A stretch of DNA of 64,000 nucleotides from Vibrio europaeus (GTDB lineage Bacteria; Pseudomonadota; Gammaproteobacteria; Enterobacterales; Vibrionaceae): assembly GCF_001695575.1 (NCBI RefSeq), contig NZ_LUAX01000005.1, positions 100,576-164,575 of the forward strand, in the 5' to 3' direction. The stretch's first letter is position 1. Every line of letters begins with the position of its first letter. The translations under genes were made by a program, and so were the position numbers. The notes under the pieces were generated by a model. That model was given only the letters and a program-made list of their open reading frames with translations. It was not told the DNA's origin and did not search any database. This document shows, one piece after another, positions 22,301 through 31,873 of this stretch.

Positions 22301-24195
22301 TATGCTTCCTCGCCTTTTTTCAGCAGGCCATGTTTTTTCAAATGAACGAGAAGAATCGAAATTGCCGCAGGAGTAATTCCCGAGATACGCGAAGCGATAC
22401 CGATAGACTCTGGTTTTGCGTCTGTCAGTTTCGCTACCACCTCATTCGATAAACCACTGACCTTAGCGTAATCTAAATCGACTGGGATCTTTGTATGCTC
22501 ATGGCGTAGCGACTTCTCGATCTCATCTTGCTGGCGTTTGATATAGCCTTCGTATTTGACTTGGATTTCAACCTGTTCAGCGGCTTGTTGATCTTCGATG
22601 GCAGGGGCGAATGCGTCTAGCAGAGTCAATTGATCGTAAGACATTTCTGGACGACGCAGTAAATCTTCACCACTCGCTTCACGTGCCATCGGTGTTTTTA
22701 GCAATTCATTCAGCGCATCAACCCCTTGTGATTTAGGGTTCATCCAGATCTCTTTCAAGCGTTGACGCTCAGCTTCGATATTGTCGATTTTTTTATTGAA
22801 TCGAGCCCAACGAACATCATCAACCAAGCCAAGCTGACGAGCCTGCTCAGTCAAACGTAAGTCCGCGTTGTCTTCGCGAAGCAACAAGCGGTATTCTGCG
22901 CGTGATGTAAACATGCGGTAAGGTTCTTTAGTGCCCATGGTCGATAGATCATCAATCAGCACGCCCATGTAAGCTTGATCACGACGTGGGCTCCAGCCTT
23001 CTTTGTCTTGGCTAAACAGACTGGCGTTAAGACCAGCCATCAAGCCTTGTGCCGCTGCTTCTTCGTAACCCGTTGTACCGTTAATTTGCCCCGCAAAGAA
23101 CAAACCACTAATAAATTTAGTCTCATAGGTCTGCTTTAAGTCGCGTGGGTCGAAGAAGTCATACTCAATCGCATAACCTGGTCGCACGATATGCGCGTTT
23201 TCGAACCCTTTCATCGAACGAACGATCTGAACTTGAACATCAAACGGCAAGCTGGTGGAAATACCATTCGGATACAGCTCATGTGTATCAAGCCCTTCTG
23301 GCTCAATAAAGATCTGGTGACTGTTCTTGTCAGAAAAACGCATCACCTTGTCTTCGATTGACGGACAGTAGCGAGGGCCAATACCTTCAATCACACCTGC
23401 ATACATTGGGCTGCGATCAAGGTTGTTACGAATTACATCGTGAGTCTGCTCGTTGGTGTGAGTGATGAAACATGGGATTTGACGTGGATGTTGTTCACGT
23501 TGACCAATAAACGAAAATACTGGTGCAGGGTTATCACCATGTTGAGCTTCTAACTCAGAAAAATCGACACTACGCGCATCAATTCGTGGAGGTGTGCCTG
23601 TTTTTAAACGATCGACTCTGAACGGCAGTTCACGCAGACGATCAGCCAACACGATCGATGGTGGATCCCCCGCACGACCACCTGACGAGCTCTCCATTCC
23701 AATATGGATCTTACCGCCTAGGAAAGTACCCACTGTCAGGACGACGGCTTTTGCGTAGAAACGCAATCCCATCTGGGTAATAACACCCAAGACACGATCT
23801 TGTTCAACAATAAGATCATCAACAGATTGTTGGAACAGAGTGAGATTAGGGGCGTTTTCTAGTGCATTGCGAACATAAGCTTTGTACAACGCACGATCAG
23901 CTTGAGCACGTGTTGCTCGTACAGCTGGACCTTTCGAAGCGTTGAGTGTTCTAAATTGAATACCGGAATGATCAATCGCTTGAGCCATTAAACCGCCCAT
24001 CGCGTCGACTTCTTTGACTAAGTGACCTTTACCGATACCACCAATTGCTGGGTTACACGACATCTGACCTAAGGTGTCAATGTTGTGAGTGAGCAACAGG
24101 GTTTTTTGCCCTGTACGAGCAGATGCGAGTGCGGCTTCCGTTCCTGCGTGACCGCCACCAACGACGATGACATCAAATTTTTCGTGATAAAGCAT
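22300..24195 (-). CDS. mnmG: tRNA uridine-5-carboxymethylaminomethyl modification enzyme MnmG
   Basis: 631 residues (E. coli 629). The FAD-binding loop [17 protein letters not shown] is near the N-terminus and the conserved [20 protein letters not shown] follows. With MnmE it installs the cmnm5 group on U34 of certain tRNAs. It is the gene flanking oriC on the left, as in most gammaproteobacteria. Confidence 0.98.
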   Translation of the reverse strand: MLYHEKFDVIVVGGGHAGTEAALASARTGQKTLLLTHNIDTLGQMSCNPAIGGIGKGHLVKEVDAMGGLMAQAIDHSGIQFRTLNASKGPAVRATRAQADRALYKAYVRNALENAPNLTLFQQSVDDLIVEQDRVLGVITQMGLRFYAKAVVLTVGTFLGGKIHIGMESSSGGRAGDPPSIVLADRLRELPFRVDRLKTGTPPRIDARSVDFSELEAQHGDNPAPVFSFIGQREQHPRQIPCFITHTNEQTHDVIRNNLDRSPMYAGVIEGIGPRYCPSIEDKVMRFSDKNSHQIFIEPEGLDTHELYPNGISTSLPFDVQVQIVRSMKGFENAHIVRPGYAIEYDFFDPRDLKQTYETKFISGLFFAGQINGTTGYEEAAAQGLMAGLNASLFSQDKEGWSPRRDQAYMGVLIDDLSTMGTKEPYRMFTSRAEYRLLLREDNADLRLTEQARQLGLVDDVRWARFNKKIDNIEAERQRLKEIWMNPKSQGVDALNELLKTPMAREASGEDLLRRPEMSYDQLTLLDAFAPAIEDQQAAEQVEIQVKYEGYIKRQQDEIEKSLRHEHTKIPVDLDYAKVSGLSNEVVAKLTDAKPESIGIASRISGITPAAISILLVHLKKHGLLKKGEEA

Positions 24196-24295
24196 GAACC
24201 GACCTCAGGTATTCAATAGAGAGTTGGATAGAGAAAAAGAGCGTTATTCTACCTTCTTTCACGGGCTGAGAAAATGGTTTTGGCTCTTTTCCTTC

Positions 24296-24640
24296 AAGCA
24301 GTGAAATCCTTATATATATAAGATCTATATATATGATCTTTTATTAGATCTACTATTAAGATCGACCAATTCTGTGGATAAGTGGAAAATGATCAACAAG
24401 ATCATGGATCTTATTTGGATCATATCATGTGATCTTACCTTGATCAGATCGAGGATTAGCTGGGATCAAAATGGGTAGTTATACACAGGGGTAAAAAAGG
24501 ATCTAAGTTGTTATTGGGATAACTATAGGTTAATCACCGGAAAGATCGTAGTTTATCCACAGAGGAAGTGGTTAAAAAATGAGCGAACAGTTTTTGAGGA
24601 GCAAGGAAAGTTATTCACAAAAGGGTAAGTGGCCAAGCAA
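24296..24640. other. Origin of replication oriC (large chromosome)
   Basis: This intergenic segment between mnmG and mioC holds four good DnaA boxes: TGTGGATAA (24373-24381, reverse), TTATACACA (24479-24487), TTATCCACA (24553-24561) and TTATTCACA (24611-24619). Fourteen GATC Dam/SeqA sites fall between 24322 and 24547, far above chance. Box order and orientation follow E. coli oriC (R1, a TTATACACA box, R4-like). The flanking genes are the classical oriC neighbours. No protein gene is seen here. Confidence 0.95.
24310..24363. other. DNA unwinding element of oriC
   Basis: An AT-only run (TATATATATAAGATCTATAT) leads into GATCTTTTATTAG and GATCTACTATTAA, which match the E. coli oriC 13-mers (compare GATCTCTTATTAG). 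It lies directly left of the first DnaA box, where duplex opening starts. Confidence 0.85.
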
Positions 24641-24659
24641 TTGGCCACTTAGAAGGGGA

Positions 24660-25094
24660 TTAGAAAAGCTCAATATGGTCATTTAACCAGCTTTCTGCGG
24701 CATCTTCTGGTACGTCATGGCTGAGAATATCGATGGTAAAACACTCTGTAAGTGCTGTAGCGCCGATATCGGCAAGTAGGTCATGAGCATGTTGACCCGC
24801 TGCGCAGAACGTATCGTAACTCGAATCACCAATGGCGATCGTCGCGTATTTGACCTCGTTCATTTTCGGTGGTGTGTCTTGTAGGGCTTGAATAAACGGC
24901 TGAATATTATCTGGGTATTCGCCAGCGCCGTGAGTTGAAGTAATGACTAACCAAGTGCCTTTATTGTCAACTTGTGCCAAATCAGGTTGGTTATGGATGG
25001 TAGTCTTAAAGCCTTTTTCTATTAGCAGATCACTGAGGTGGTCTCCCACATACTCAGCACCACCAAGTGTGCTACCTGTAATAATGTGGATCAT
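24660..25094 (-). CDS. mioC: Flavodoxin-like protein MioC
   Basis: 144 residues from [20 protein letters not shown], the family start; an in-frame ATG six codons upstream is less likely. It is a short-chain flavodoxin with an FMN phosphate loop TGSTLGGAE and aromatic-flanking loops. E. coli MioC is an FMN protein linked to biotin synthase electron transfer. Its transcription is directed into oriC, as in E. coli, where it has been proposed to affect initiation. Confidence 0.94.
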   Translation of the reverse strand: MIHIITGSTLGGAEYVGDHLSDLLIEKGFKTTIHNQPDLAQVDNKGTWLVITSTHGAGEYPDNIQPFIQALQDTPPKMNEVKYATIAIGDSSYDTFCAAGQHAHDLLADIGATALTECFTIDILSHDVPEDAAESWLNDHIELF

Positions 25095-25115
25095 AGGTGT
25101 TCCTTTATACACAAT

Positions 25116-25141
25116 GAAAAAACGCGGCCAGAGGCCGCGTT
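25116..25141 (-). terminator. Terminator after mnmE
   Basis: On the minus strand AACGCGGCC-TCT-GGCCGCGTT is followed by TTTTTC, 6 bp after the mnmE stop and ahead of mioC. It isolates mioC and oriC from mnmE transcription. Confidence 0.9.
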
Positions 25142-25146
25142 ATTGA

Positions 25147-26508
25147 TTATTTTCCGATACAGAAAGAAGAGAAGATACGCCCTAGCAGGTCATCAGAGCT
25201 AAACTCACCCGTGATCTCACTTAAGTGCTGCTGAGTGATACGTAGCTCCTCAGCCAAGATTTCTCCTGCCATATAGCCTTCAAGTTGTTGCTGACCTATA
25301 TCTAGGTGCTCTGCGGCGCGATCGAGAGCTTCTAAATGGCGACGTCGGGCCATAAAGCCGCCTTCATTACCACCAGCGAAGCCCATGCACTCTTTGAGGT
25401 GAGTGCGCAGAGCTTCAACGCCATCGCCTGTTTTCGCTGAGAGTCTGATTAAGGTTGGATCGTTGACATGACAGATACCGAGATCTTCACTCGTTTGATC
25501 GGCTTTGTTGCGGATCACTGTCATGCCGATATTGTCAGGTAGGCGATCAACGAAGTCTGGCCAAATCTCTTTCGGATCGGTGGCGTCCGTCGTCGTGCCA
25601 TCCACCATAAACAGAACTCGGTCTGCTTGGGCTATTTCATCCCAAGCGCGTTCGATACCGATTTTTTCTACTTCATCCGATGCGTCACGTAGACCTGCGG
25701 TATCGATAATATGCAGTGGCATCCCATCAATATGAATGTGCTCGCGCAGTACGTCACGTGTTGTACCGGCAATATCCGTCACAATCGCCGATTCCTTACC
25801 TGATAGAGCATTAAGCAGGCTTGATTTACCCGCATTTGGACGACCTGCGATGACTACTTTCATCCCTTCACGCATGATAGCGCCTTGTGTCGCTTCTTTG
25901 CGTACCGCTGCGAGGTTATCGATGATGGTTTGCAAATCGGCAGCGACCTTACCGTCGGCAAGAAAGTCGATCTCTTCTTCTGGGAAATCAATCGCTGCTT
26001 CGACATAGATACGTAAGTGGATCAGTGATTCTACAAGCGTATTAATACGGCCCGAAAATGCGCCTTGCAGCGACTGGAGTGCAGACTTAGCCGCTTCTTC
26101 AGAACTGGCATCAATTAAGTCAGCAATCGCTTCTGCTTGAGCCAGATCGAGCTTATCGTTAAGGAAGGCTCGCTCTGAGAACTCACCAGGCCTTGCGGTA
26201 CGTATCCCAGGGATCTGTAGGATGCGCTTAATCAGCATATCCATCACAACTGGACCGCCATGCCCTTGGAGCTCAAGTACATCCTCACCAGTAAATGAGT
26301 GTGGGTTAGGGAAGTAGAGTGCAATACCTTGATCGATCTGATGCCCATCTTGCGAGTTAAATGGCAGATACTCAGCGTAACGTGGACGTAACTCTTTGCC
26401 TGTCACTTCAGTAGCGACTTGCGCTGCTAAAGGGCCGGATACGCGAATAATTCCGACGCCACCACGACCGGGCGCTGTTGCTTGAGCAACGATGGTATCT
26501 GTTGTCAT
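25147..26508 (-). CDS. mnmE: tRNA modification GTPase MnmE
   Basis: 453 residues. An N-terminal tetrahydrofolate-binding domain is followed by an inserted G domain with G1 GRPNAGKS (222-229), G3 DTAG and G4 NKAD, and a C-terminal CIGK motif essential for catalysis. It works with MnmG on U34 of tRNA. It sits between yidC and mioC as in other vibrios. Confidence 0.98.
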   Translation of the reverse strand: MTTDTIVAQATAPGRGGVGIIRVSGPLAAQVATEVTGKELRPRYAEYLPFNSQDGHQIDQGIALYFPNPHSFTGEDVLELQGHGGPVVMDMLIKRILQIPGIRTARPGEFSERAFLNDKLDLAQAEAIADLIDASSEEAAKSALQSLQGAFSGRINTLVESLIHLRIYVEAAIDFPEEEIDFLADGKVAADLQTIIDNLAAVRKEATQGAIMREGMKVVIAGRPNAGKSSLLNALSGKESAIVTDIAGTTRDVLREHIHIDGMPLHIIDTAGLRDASDEVEKIGIERAWDEIAQADRVLFMVDGTTTDATDPKEIWPDFVDRLPDNIGMTVIRNKADQTSEDLGICHVNDPTLIRLSAKTGDGVEALRTHLKECMGFAGGNEGGFMARRRHLEALDRAAEHLDIGQQQLEGYMAGEILAEELRITQQHLSEITGEFSSDDLLGRIFSSFCIGK

Positions 26509-26575
26509 AAATGTGCCTGTGCTATCTAAATGCCGCGCTGGGCAAAATTCTGTTAGCTGAATTGTAATCAGCTCA

Positions 26576-26605
26576 AATAAAAAAGGCGACCTTTTGGCCG
26601 CCTTT
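26576..26605 (-). terminator. Terminator after yidC
   Basis: On the minus strand AAAGGCGGCC-AAAA-GGTCGCCTTT (one mismatch) is followed by a run of T. It lies 22 bp past the yidC stop and ends the rpmH-rnpA-yidD-yidC unit. Confidence 0.85.
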
Positions 26606-26626
26606 CGTTGTTAATTCCACTAAAGG

Positions 26627-28246
26627 TTACTTGCTGTGTAAGCCTTTTTTCTCCAGTGCTTTGTAAATAAGCGTTTGTTGGATAAGGGTTACTACGTTCG
26701 ATACTAGCCAGTAAAGAACCAGACCTGACGGGAAGAACAGGAAGAAGAAAGTAAACATAACCGGCATAAAGGTCATGATCTTCTGCTGCATTGGATCCGT
26801 TACTGTGGTTGGGCTCATCTTCTGGATTAAGAACATAGAAGCACCCATCAGTAGTGGCAAGATGTAGTATGGGTCTTGCGCTGAAAGGTCATGAATCCAA
26901 CCGAAGAATGGTGAGTGACGTAGCTCTACCGATTCCATTAGTGCCCAGTAAAGAGCGATGAAAATAGGCATCTGTAGAATCAGAGGTAAACAGCCACCAA
27001 GTGGGTTCACTTTCTCTTTTTTATACAGTTCCATCATTTCTTGGCTCATGCGTTGACGGTCATCGCCAATACGCTCACGCATCGCTTGCAGCTTAGGCTG
27101 AAGCATGCGCATTTTCGCCATTGAAGTGTACTGTGCCTTAGTCAGTGGGTACATCGCACCACGGACAATGAAGGTCAAACAGATGATTGCCACACCCCAG
27201 TTGCTAACAAAGCTTTGAATGAACGAAAGCAGTGAGTGTAGAGGTTTTGCAATAAACCATAACCAACCGTAGTCAACTACTAGGTCTAGGTTTGGTGCCA
27301 CTTCAGCCATTTGGTCTTGCAGTTTAGGACCAACCCAAAGTGTTGCTTTGAAGTTTGCGCTATCGCCATCCGCAATGGTTTTGTTTGGCATGCGAACACC
27401 GATATCACCTAGGTTACCGATCACGCGAGTGTAAAGGTTAGTACCTGGTTCATCACGTGGAATCCACGCAGTTGCGAAGTAGTGCTGGATCATTGCCGCC
27501 CAACCCTGACCATTAGTCAGTGGTAGAGATAGGTTGCGATCTTGCATGTCTTCGAAGCTGTACTTCTTGTAGCGAGTATCTTCAGTAGAGTATGCACCAC
27601 CGCGGTAAGTAGGCATTGTGATGCTACCACCAGCGTCAAGCAGGTTTTGACGTAGGTGAGCGTACATACCAAATGTCGCGTTGTTGCCAGATTTGTTTAC
27701 GATGTCGTATTCAACGTCAAGTGCGTAGCTACCACGCTTAACAATGAATGTTTTTGTGTATTCAAGACCATTAGCAGTGAATGTCATTGGAATACGCAGT
27801 TCATCTTGGCCGTCAGCTAAAGTAAAGCTGTCTGCGCTTACCGAGTAAGCAGGGCGGTTTGAGCTGCTGAGATCGATACCTTGAGGGCCGACAAGACCAC
27901 TTTGCGCGATAAACTGATGGCCTGCTTCGTTCTTAAGCAGAACAAATGGGTCAGCTGAATCTAGTTCGTTTGAGTATTGGTTTAGGTCTGCATGAATAAC
28001 ATCACCACCCACCGTATCAATCGACAGAGTCAATACATCAGTGGTCACAGTAACCGTTTTAGCAGAAGCTTGCTGCATTGGAGCTGGATCTAGCTCGTCG
28101 GCAAAAGATGGTGCAGGTAGAGTACTGCTTGATTGAGCCTGCTCAACCGGCTGAGGCGTTGGATTCTTTGCAACTTGCCATTGCTGGAACAATAAGAAAG
28201 AAACCAGTGCTAGCGCGATTAACAGGATATTACGTTGAGAATCCAT
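26627..28246 (-). CDS. yidC: Membrane protein insertase YidC
   Basis: 539 residues. The N-terminal membrane anchor [23 protein letters not shown] is followed by the large periplasmic beta domain typical of Gram-negative YidC and a C-terminal five-helix insertase core beginning near [19 protein letters not shown]. The conserved [20 protein letters not shown] lies in that core. It inserts inner-membrane proteins alone or with SecYEG. It follows yidD by two bases. Confidence 0.97.
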   Translation of the reverse strand: MDSQRNILLIALALVSFLLFQQWQVAKNPTPQPVEQAQSSSTLPAPSFADELDPAPMQQASAKTVTVTTDVLTLSIDTVGGDVIHADLNQYSNELDSADPFVLLKNEAGHQFIAQSGLVGPQGIDLSSSNRPAYSVSADSFTLADGQDELRIPMTFTANGLEYTKTFIVKRGSYALDVEYDIVNKSGNNATFGMYAHLRQNLLDAGGSITMPTYRGGAYSTEDTRYKKYSFEDMQDRNLSLPLTNGQGWAAMIQHYFATAWIPRDEPGTNLYTRVIGNLGDIGVRMPNKTIADGDSANFKATLWVGPKLQDQMAEVAPNLDLVVDYGWLWFIAKPLHSLLSFIQSFVSNWGVAIICLTFIVRGAMYPLTKAQYTSMAKMRMLQPKLQAMRERIGDDRQRMSQEMMELYKKEKVNPLGGCLPLILQMPIFIALYWALMESVELRHSPFFGWIHDLSAQDPYYILPLLMGASMFLIQKMSPTTVTDPMQQKIMTFMPVMFTFFFLFFPSGLVLYWLVSNVVTLIQQTLIYKALEKKGLHSK

Positions 28247-28248
28247 CG

Positions 28249-28506
28249 TTATTTATCTCTGTCTTGTTTTTGGACTGGTGGAACGGGGTCATACCCCCCT
28301 TCATTCAAAGGATGGCATTTTAATAGACGTTTGCTCGATAACCAACACCCTTTTACAAAACCGTGAGCTTTTAACGCTTCAATGGCATAAGTAGAGCAGG
28401 TTGGAGTAAAACGACAACGTGGTCCGATAAGCGGACTAATAAAACCTTGATAGAGACGGACGAATCCGATTGCTAACCACGCGAAGGGCGAGACAGGCGC
28501 TGCCAT
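28249..28506 (-). CDS. yidD: Membrane protein insertion efficiency factor YidD
   Basis: 85 residues of the YidD family, with the conserved cysteine-bearing stretch [27 protein letters not shown] and an N-terminal amphipathic/membrane segment. It helps YidC-dependent insertion in E. coli. It overlaps the end of rnpA by 34 bp in another frame, a conserved arrangement. Confidence 0.94.
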   Translation of the reverse strand: MAAPVSPFAWLAIGFVRLYQGFISPLIGPRCRFTPTCSTYAIEALKAHGFVKGCWLSSKRLLKCHPLNEGGYDPVPPVQKQDRDK

Positions 28507-28829
28507 AATTTATCAAACAGTTTGAAAATATCTTCATTGCTTAAATCTTGCGCGCTTTTCTTGGCAATAACAACAAAATCTTTGTTAGCAAGCTGATGTT
28601 GATTGTTACGAAAACTTTCACGTGCAAGGCGCTTAAAACGGTTACGACCTACAGCGGTTTTGATCTGTTTCTTGGGAACGGCTAAACCTAGTCGAGGATG
28701 AGATAGGCTATTTTTACGAGCAATGATGGTGAAATGAGGTGAGCCAGCTCTGTGAGCTTGCTGAAAGACATTTTGATAATGCTCGGGAGTTAACAAGCGT
28801 AACTCCCGATTGAACGCGTACGTTTTCAA
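28473..28829 (-). CDS. rnpA: Ribonuclease P protein component RnpA
   Basis: 118 residues with the RNR-type motif [16 protein letters not shown] that contacts precursor tRNA and the RNase P RNA. The start is an unusual TTG at 28829 (TTG AAA ACG TAC) and no strong Shine-Dalgarno is visible 13 bp after the rpmH stop, so translation is probably weak or coupled to rpmH. E. coli also uses a non-ATG start (GTG). Confidence 0.94.
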   Translation of the reverse strand: MKTYAFNRELRLLTPEHYQNVFQQAHRAGSPHFTIIARKNSLSHPRLGLAVPKKQIKTAVGRNRFKRLARESFRNNQHQLANKDFVVIAKKSAQDLSNEDIFKLFDKLWQRLSRPSRG

Positions 28830-28842
28830 AATAATCTAACGA

Positions 28843-28977
28843 TTACTTAGAAAGACGCTTACGGCCTTTTGCACGACGTGCATTGATAGTAGCACGACCG
28901 TTCTTAGTAGCCATACGTGCACGGAAACCGTGAGTACGCTTGCGCTTTAGAACTGAAGGTTGAAAAGTGCGTTTCAT
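28843..28977 (-). CDS. rpmH: 50S ribosomal protein L34
   Basis: A 44-residue, highly basic protein [20 protein letters not shown] continuing to KGRKRLSK, the canonical bacterial L34. Too short to stand out as an ORF, but its sequence is unmistakable. It is the first gene of rpmH-rnpA-yidD-yidC. Confidence 0.98.
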   Translation of the reverse strand: MKRTFQPSVLKRKRTHGFRARMATKNGRATINARRAKGRKRLSK

Positions 28978-29042
28978 GATAATTACCTTTACTGATCAGT
29001 AGTTTTAGGTCAATGTTAACCCGGCGTGGGCACTAACGTCTT

Positions 29043-29090
29043 CTTTATATATAAAGAGGGACAAACCGACGCCTCTCAACAAAGAGGCGG
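29043..29090 (-). promoter_or_regulatory. rpmH leader with palindrome and hairpin
   Basis: The rpmH leader contains the palindrome CTTTATATATAAAG (29043-29056) and a hairpin CGCCTCT...AGAGGCG (29070-29089) just after the predicted promoter. They may control L34/RnpA output, but no function is shown. Confidence 0.4.
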
Positions 29091-29091
29091 A

Positions 29092-29120
29092 ATTGTAATC
29101 ACAGTCACACAAAGTGTCAA
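29092..29120 (-). promoter_or_regulatory. rpmH operon promoter
   Basis: On the minus strand TTGACA (29115-29120), a 17-bp spacer and TACAAT (29092-29097) make a near-consensus sigma-70 promoter about 115 bp before rpmH. Such strength suits a ribosomal protein gene. Confidence 0.8.
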
Positions 29121-29207
29121 TCTTTGTGCAAGAGCTAAATTCCGACCGGGCGATTATACGTAGTGTGAGCAAAATCTCAAGGATCGTTCGATCCTATCCG
29201 TTGATCT

Positions 29208-29945
29208 TTACTCAGCACCAACTTGTCGAAGAAATTTTTGCAAGCGAGGATCTTGTGGATTGCCAAAGATATCCTGTGGAGAACCTTGCTCAACAATGTT
29301 TCCTTCCGCCATAAAGATCACTCTGTCGGCGACCTCTCTGGCAAATTGCATTTCGTGAGTTACCACCAACATCGTTTGATGTTTGGTTGCTAAGTCCTTC
29401 ATTAAATTAAGAACTTCTCCAACCCACTCGGGATCAAGCGCTGATGTTGGCTCATCAAATAGTAGTAGCTCAGGTTGCAGCGCCATCGCTCTGCCGATAC
29501 CCACACGCTGCTGCTGGCCCCCAGATAGCGCCGCTGGATAACTATCCCCTTTGTCGCCTAAACCAATGTCATCAAGAATCTCTTGAGCACGGCGCAAAGC
29601 GTCGGCTTTTTTCCAACCGCGCACCGTGATTAAGCCTTCGGCAATATTTTGTCTCGCTGTCATATGAGCGAAAAGAGCGTAGTTTTGAAACACAAAACCG
29701 GTTTTACGGCGCAAAGCTAACACTTCCGCTTTGGTATGTTTTTCGGTATCAACACTGACATCATCGATTGTTATGACGCCTTTATCCGCATTTTCGAGAA
29801 AGTTAACCGTGCGCAGTAAGGTCGATTTACCTGTGCCACTTGAGCCTATGACAACGATGATTTCACCTTGGTTAATCTCTAGGTCGATGCCTTTAAGAAC
29901 CTCGGTATCGCCAAAGCGCTTATGGATATTGTTGAGTTTAATCAT
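29208..29945 (-). CDS. Polar amino-acid ABC transporter ATP-binding protein
   Basis: 245 residues with Walker A GSSGTGKST (about 34-42), Q-loop FVFQNYALFAH, signature LSGGQQQR and Walker B LLLFDEP. The family is that of HisP/GlnQ/cystine importers. It overlaps the permease gene by four bases (ATGA), so the two are translationally coupled. Best guess is cystine or another polar amino acid, by analogy to TcyN/YecC. Confidence 0.9.
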   Translation of the reverse strand: MIKLNNIHKRFGDTEVLKGIDLEINQGEIIVVIGSSGTGKSTLLRTVNFLENADKGVITIDDVSVDTEKHTKAEVLALRRKTGFVFQNYALFAHMTARQNIAEGLITVRGWKKADALRRAQEILDDIGLGDKGDSYPAALSGGQQQRVGIGRAMALQPELLLFDEPTSALDPEWVGEVLNLMKDLATKHQTMLVVTHEMQFAREVADRVIFMAEGNIVEQGSPQDIFGNPQDPRLQKFLRQVGAE

Positions 29946-30613
29946 CTTACATACGCCTTATTCAGTTTCGCTTCCGCCCAAATTTGTACTCTAGTCAGAA
30001 TGATTACTACACCCCAGTAGATCAATGCGACTGCTAAGAATGCTTCAAAGAAGCGGAAACTGGATGATGCTTCCATCTGTGCTTTCGCCATGATTTCCGC
30101 AACACCGAGTGTAAACGCTAGCGAGGTGGATTTGATCATATCAATGAAGTAGTTCATCAGTGATGGCAGTGCAACGCGAGTGGCTTGTGGCAGGATGACA
30201 CGACGCATAGCCTGAGAGGTCGTCATGCCTACAGATAAACTGGCTTCCATTTGGCTACGATCAATACCGATTATTGCCGCGCGAATACTTTCGGCCATAT
30301 AAGCCGCGAAGTGAAGAGTCAAACCAATCACAGCTGCGCTGAAGGCATCCAGTCCAACCAACCACGGAAAGATCTGTGGCAAGCCGTAGTAAAGCAGGAA
30401 TAACTGTACTAACAGTGGCGTACCACGGAAAAAGCTGATGTATAGCTGGCTGAGTTGATCAAGAACTGGGACGCGAAATACACGGATATTGGCCAAAATG
30501 ACGGATAAAATCAGTGAAAATAGCAAACCCCAAGTTGCCATCTCCATTGTGGTGCCAAGATACTTGAGCAGTATCGGCATCAGATCCAGCATGTAGTTAA
30601 AATCGAATCCCAT
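29942..30613 (-). CDS. Polar amino-acid ABC transporter permease
   Basis: 223 residues, HisM/TcyL type, with an N-terminal segment leading into FFRGTPLLVQLFLLYYGLP and the EAA-like loop MEASLSVGMTTSQAMRRVILPQATRVALPS. A single permease gene is present, so the transporter is probably a homodimeric pore. It lies between the ATPase and the binding protein genes, with a hairpin separating it from the latter. Confidence 0.9.
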   Translation of the reverse strand: MGFDFNYMLDLMPILLKYLGTTMEMATWGLLFSLILSVILANIRVFRVPVLDQLSQLYISFFRGTPLLVQLFLLYYGLPQIFPWLVGLDAFSAAVIGLTLHFAAYMAESIRAAIIGIDRSQMEASLSVGMTTSQAMRRVILPQATRVALPSLMNYFIDMIKSTSLAFTLGVAEIMAKAQMEASSSFRFFEAFLAVALIYWGVVIILTRVQIWAEAKLNKAYVR

Positions 30614-30651
30614 AGCCTATTCCAATGATTAAATAACGACGTAAAAAAGCA

Positions 30652-30685
30652 AAACCCACTGCAAAGGAAGGGAAGCAGTGGGTTT
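30652..30685 (-). terminator. Intra-operon hairpin after the binding-protein gene
   Basis: On the minus strand AAACCCACTGC and GCAGTGGGTTT form an 11-bp stem around a 12-nt loop, followed by TGCTTTTTT. It lies between the binding-protein gene and the permease. Such partial terminators keep binding protein in excess over membrane parts. Confidence 0.7.
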
Positions 30686-30723
30686 AAGAGTTCTATCTAA
30701 ATCAGATAGAAATGTCTAATGGT

Positions 30724-31470
30724 TTACTCGGTGATGTCTGCGCCAAACCACTTCTCAGAGATTGTCTTCAGCGTACCGTCTGCACGCATGGCTGCGAGTG
30801 CTTGGTTCACTTCCGCTTGAAGCTTTTTACCATTCTCGTTGTCAACAAATGGCCAAGCGTTCTGGATGGTTTCAAATGGTTGACCTGCAAGTTGTAGCGG
30901 AAGACCTGTTTTCTTGATCAGCTCTAGAGCTGACAAGCGATCCATCACGAATGCATCTGCACGACCTAGTGCGACATCGTGCTCAATACCTGTGTCGTAA
31001 GTTTTGATATTGATCTTGCCATCTTTGTCGTAGTTACGCAGTAGCTGCTCGAAGTTAGAGCCTAAGTTTACTGCGACTGTTTTACCTTCAAGATCTTCAA
31101 TACCTTGAATGCTGTCATTGCCTTTACGAACTGTGATTTGTGCGCCATCGACCACGTATGGGTCTGCAAATAGGTACTTAGCCTTACGTGCATCCGTCAT
31201 AGTGATCTGGTTAGAGATGGTGTCGATACGACCCGTTTCTAACAGACCAAATAGACCAGAGAAGTTAGCAGTGACGTACTCTACTTTGTAATCGTTGCGT
31301 TTACCGATCTCATCCCACAGGTCTACTTCGAAACCTTGTAGCTTATCTTGCTGAACGAAAGTAAACGGGAAGTAGCGACCCGACATTCCGACTTTAACTT
31401 CAGTCGCTGCTTGGACAGTAGCAGCAGAAAGCGCGATAGCTGCAACTGCAGCCTTAATCCAGTTTTTCAT
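30724..31470 (-). CDS. Periplasmic amino-acid binding protein, cystine-type
   Basis: 248 residues from MKNWIKAAVAAIALSAATVQA, a signal peptide behind a GGAG site; 14 extra upstream residues are unlikely. The mature part is a family 3 binding protein. SGRYFPFTF, GRIDTISNQITMT and YLFADPYVVDGAQI resemble cystine-binding proteins such as TcyA/FliY. First gene of the three-gene importer. The substrate is inferred. Confidence 0.85.
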   Translation of the reverse strand: MKNWIKAAVAAIALSAATVQAATEVKVGMSGRYFPFTFVQQDKLQGFEVDLWDEIGKRNDYKVEYVTANFSGLFGLLETGRIDTISNQITMTDARKAKYLFADPYVVDGAQITVRKGNDSIQGIEDLEGKTVAVNLGSNFEQLLRNYDKDGKINIKTYDTGIEHDVALGRADAFVMDRLSALELIKKTGLPLQLAGQPFETIQNAWPFVDNENGKKLQAEVNQALAAMRADGTLKTISEKWFGADITE

Positions 31471-31512
31471 AGTACAACTCCATATAATTATGGGGATAAA
31501 TACTACTGTCAC

Positions 31513-31873
31513 TTTACTTAATTAGATAAATAACCAAGTGCAATAACCTAGACAGTAGAGTAATAAGGTGAGGTGATTTGCTGATATTCAACCTGTTAGA
31601 CGAGGCTCGCTGAGAAAAGACGAATTTTGGTTGATGAAAAATTTTCATTCACAGACTTATCACCAGAACAAAGATCTCGCTAAAAATGCCTTAATGTGGA
31701 TCAAAGTGTGAGTAAAAATGGGGCAGAATGTGAGGATCTAACGAATAATGTCGAAAATATTGTGAATAACTTAGATCTTATTCACTGGATCGTCGATCAT
31801 TTACTGGCGATCTTGGTTATCAACAGGTAAAATTGCCAATCTTTTCAGATCAATTACTTCGAGTGGGGGCACT
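31513..31873. promoter_or_regulatory. dnaA upstream region with DnaA boxes
   Basis: An AT-rich gap of about 400 bp between the divergent binding-protein gene and dnaA. It contains TGTGAATAA (31761-31769) facing TTATTCACT (31778-31786), an inverted pair of DnaA boxes around a GATC, and TTATCAACA (31817-31825). They sit 50-115 bp before the dnaA start, which suggests autoregulation of dnaA as in E. coli. No further gene is seen. Confidence 0.7.

Noticed and set aside
24243-24640. CRISPR or short tandem repeats suggested by the dense GATC pattern
   Set aside because: The spacing is irregular and the context is that of oriC; no repeat-spacer structure.
29182-29195. Inverted repeat GGATCGTTCGATCC near the end of the ABC ATPase gene
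   Set aside because: Considered as a terminator, but the stem is short and there is no T-run on the relevant strand.
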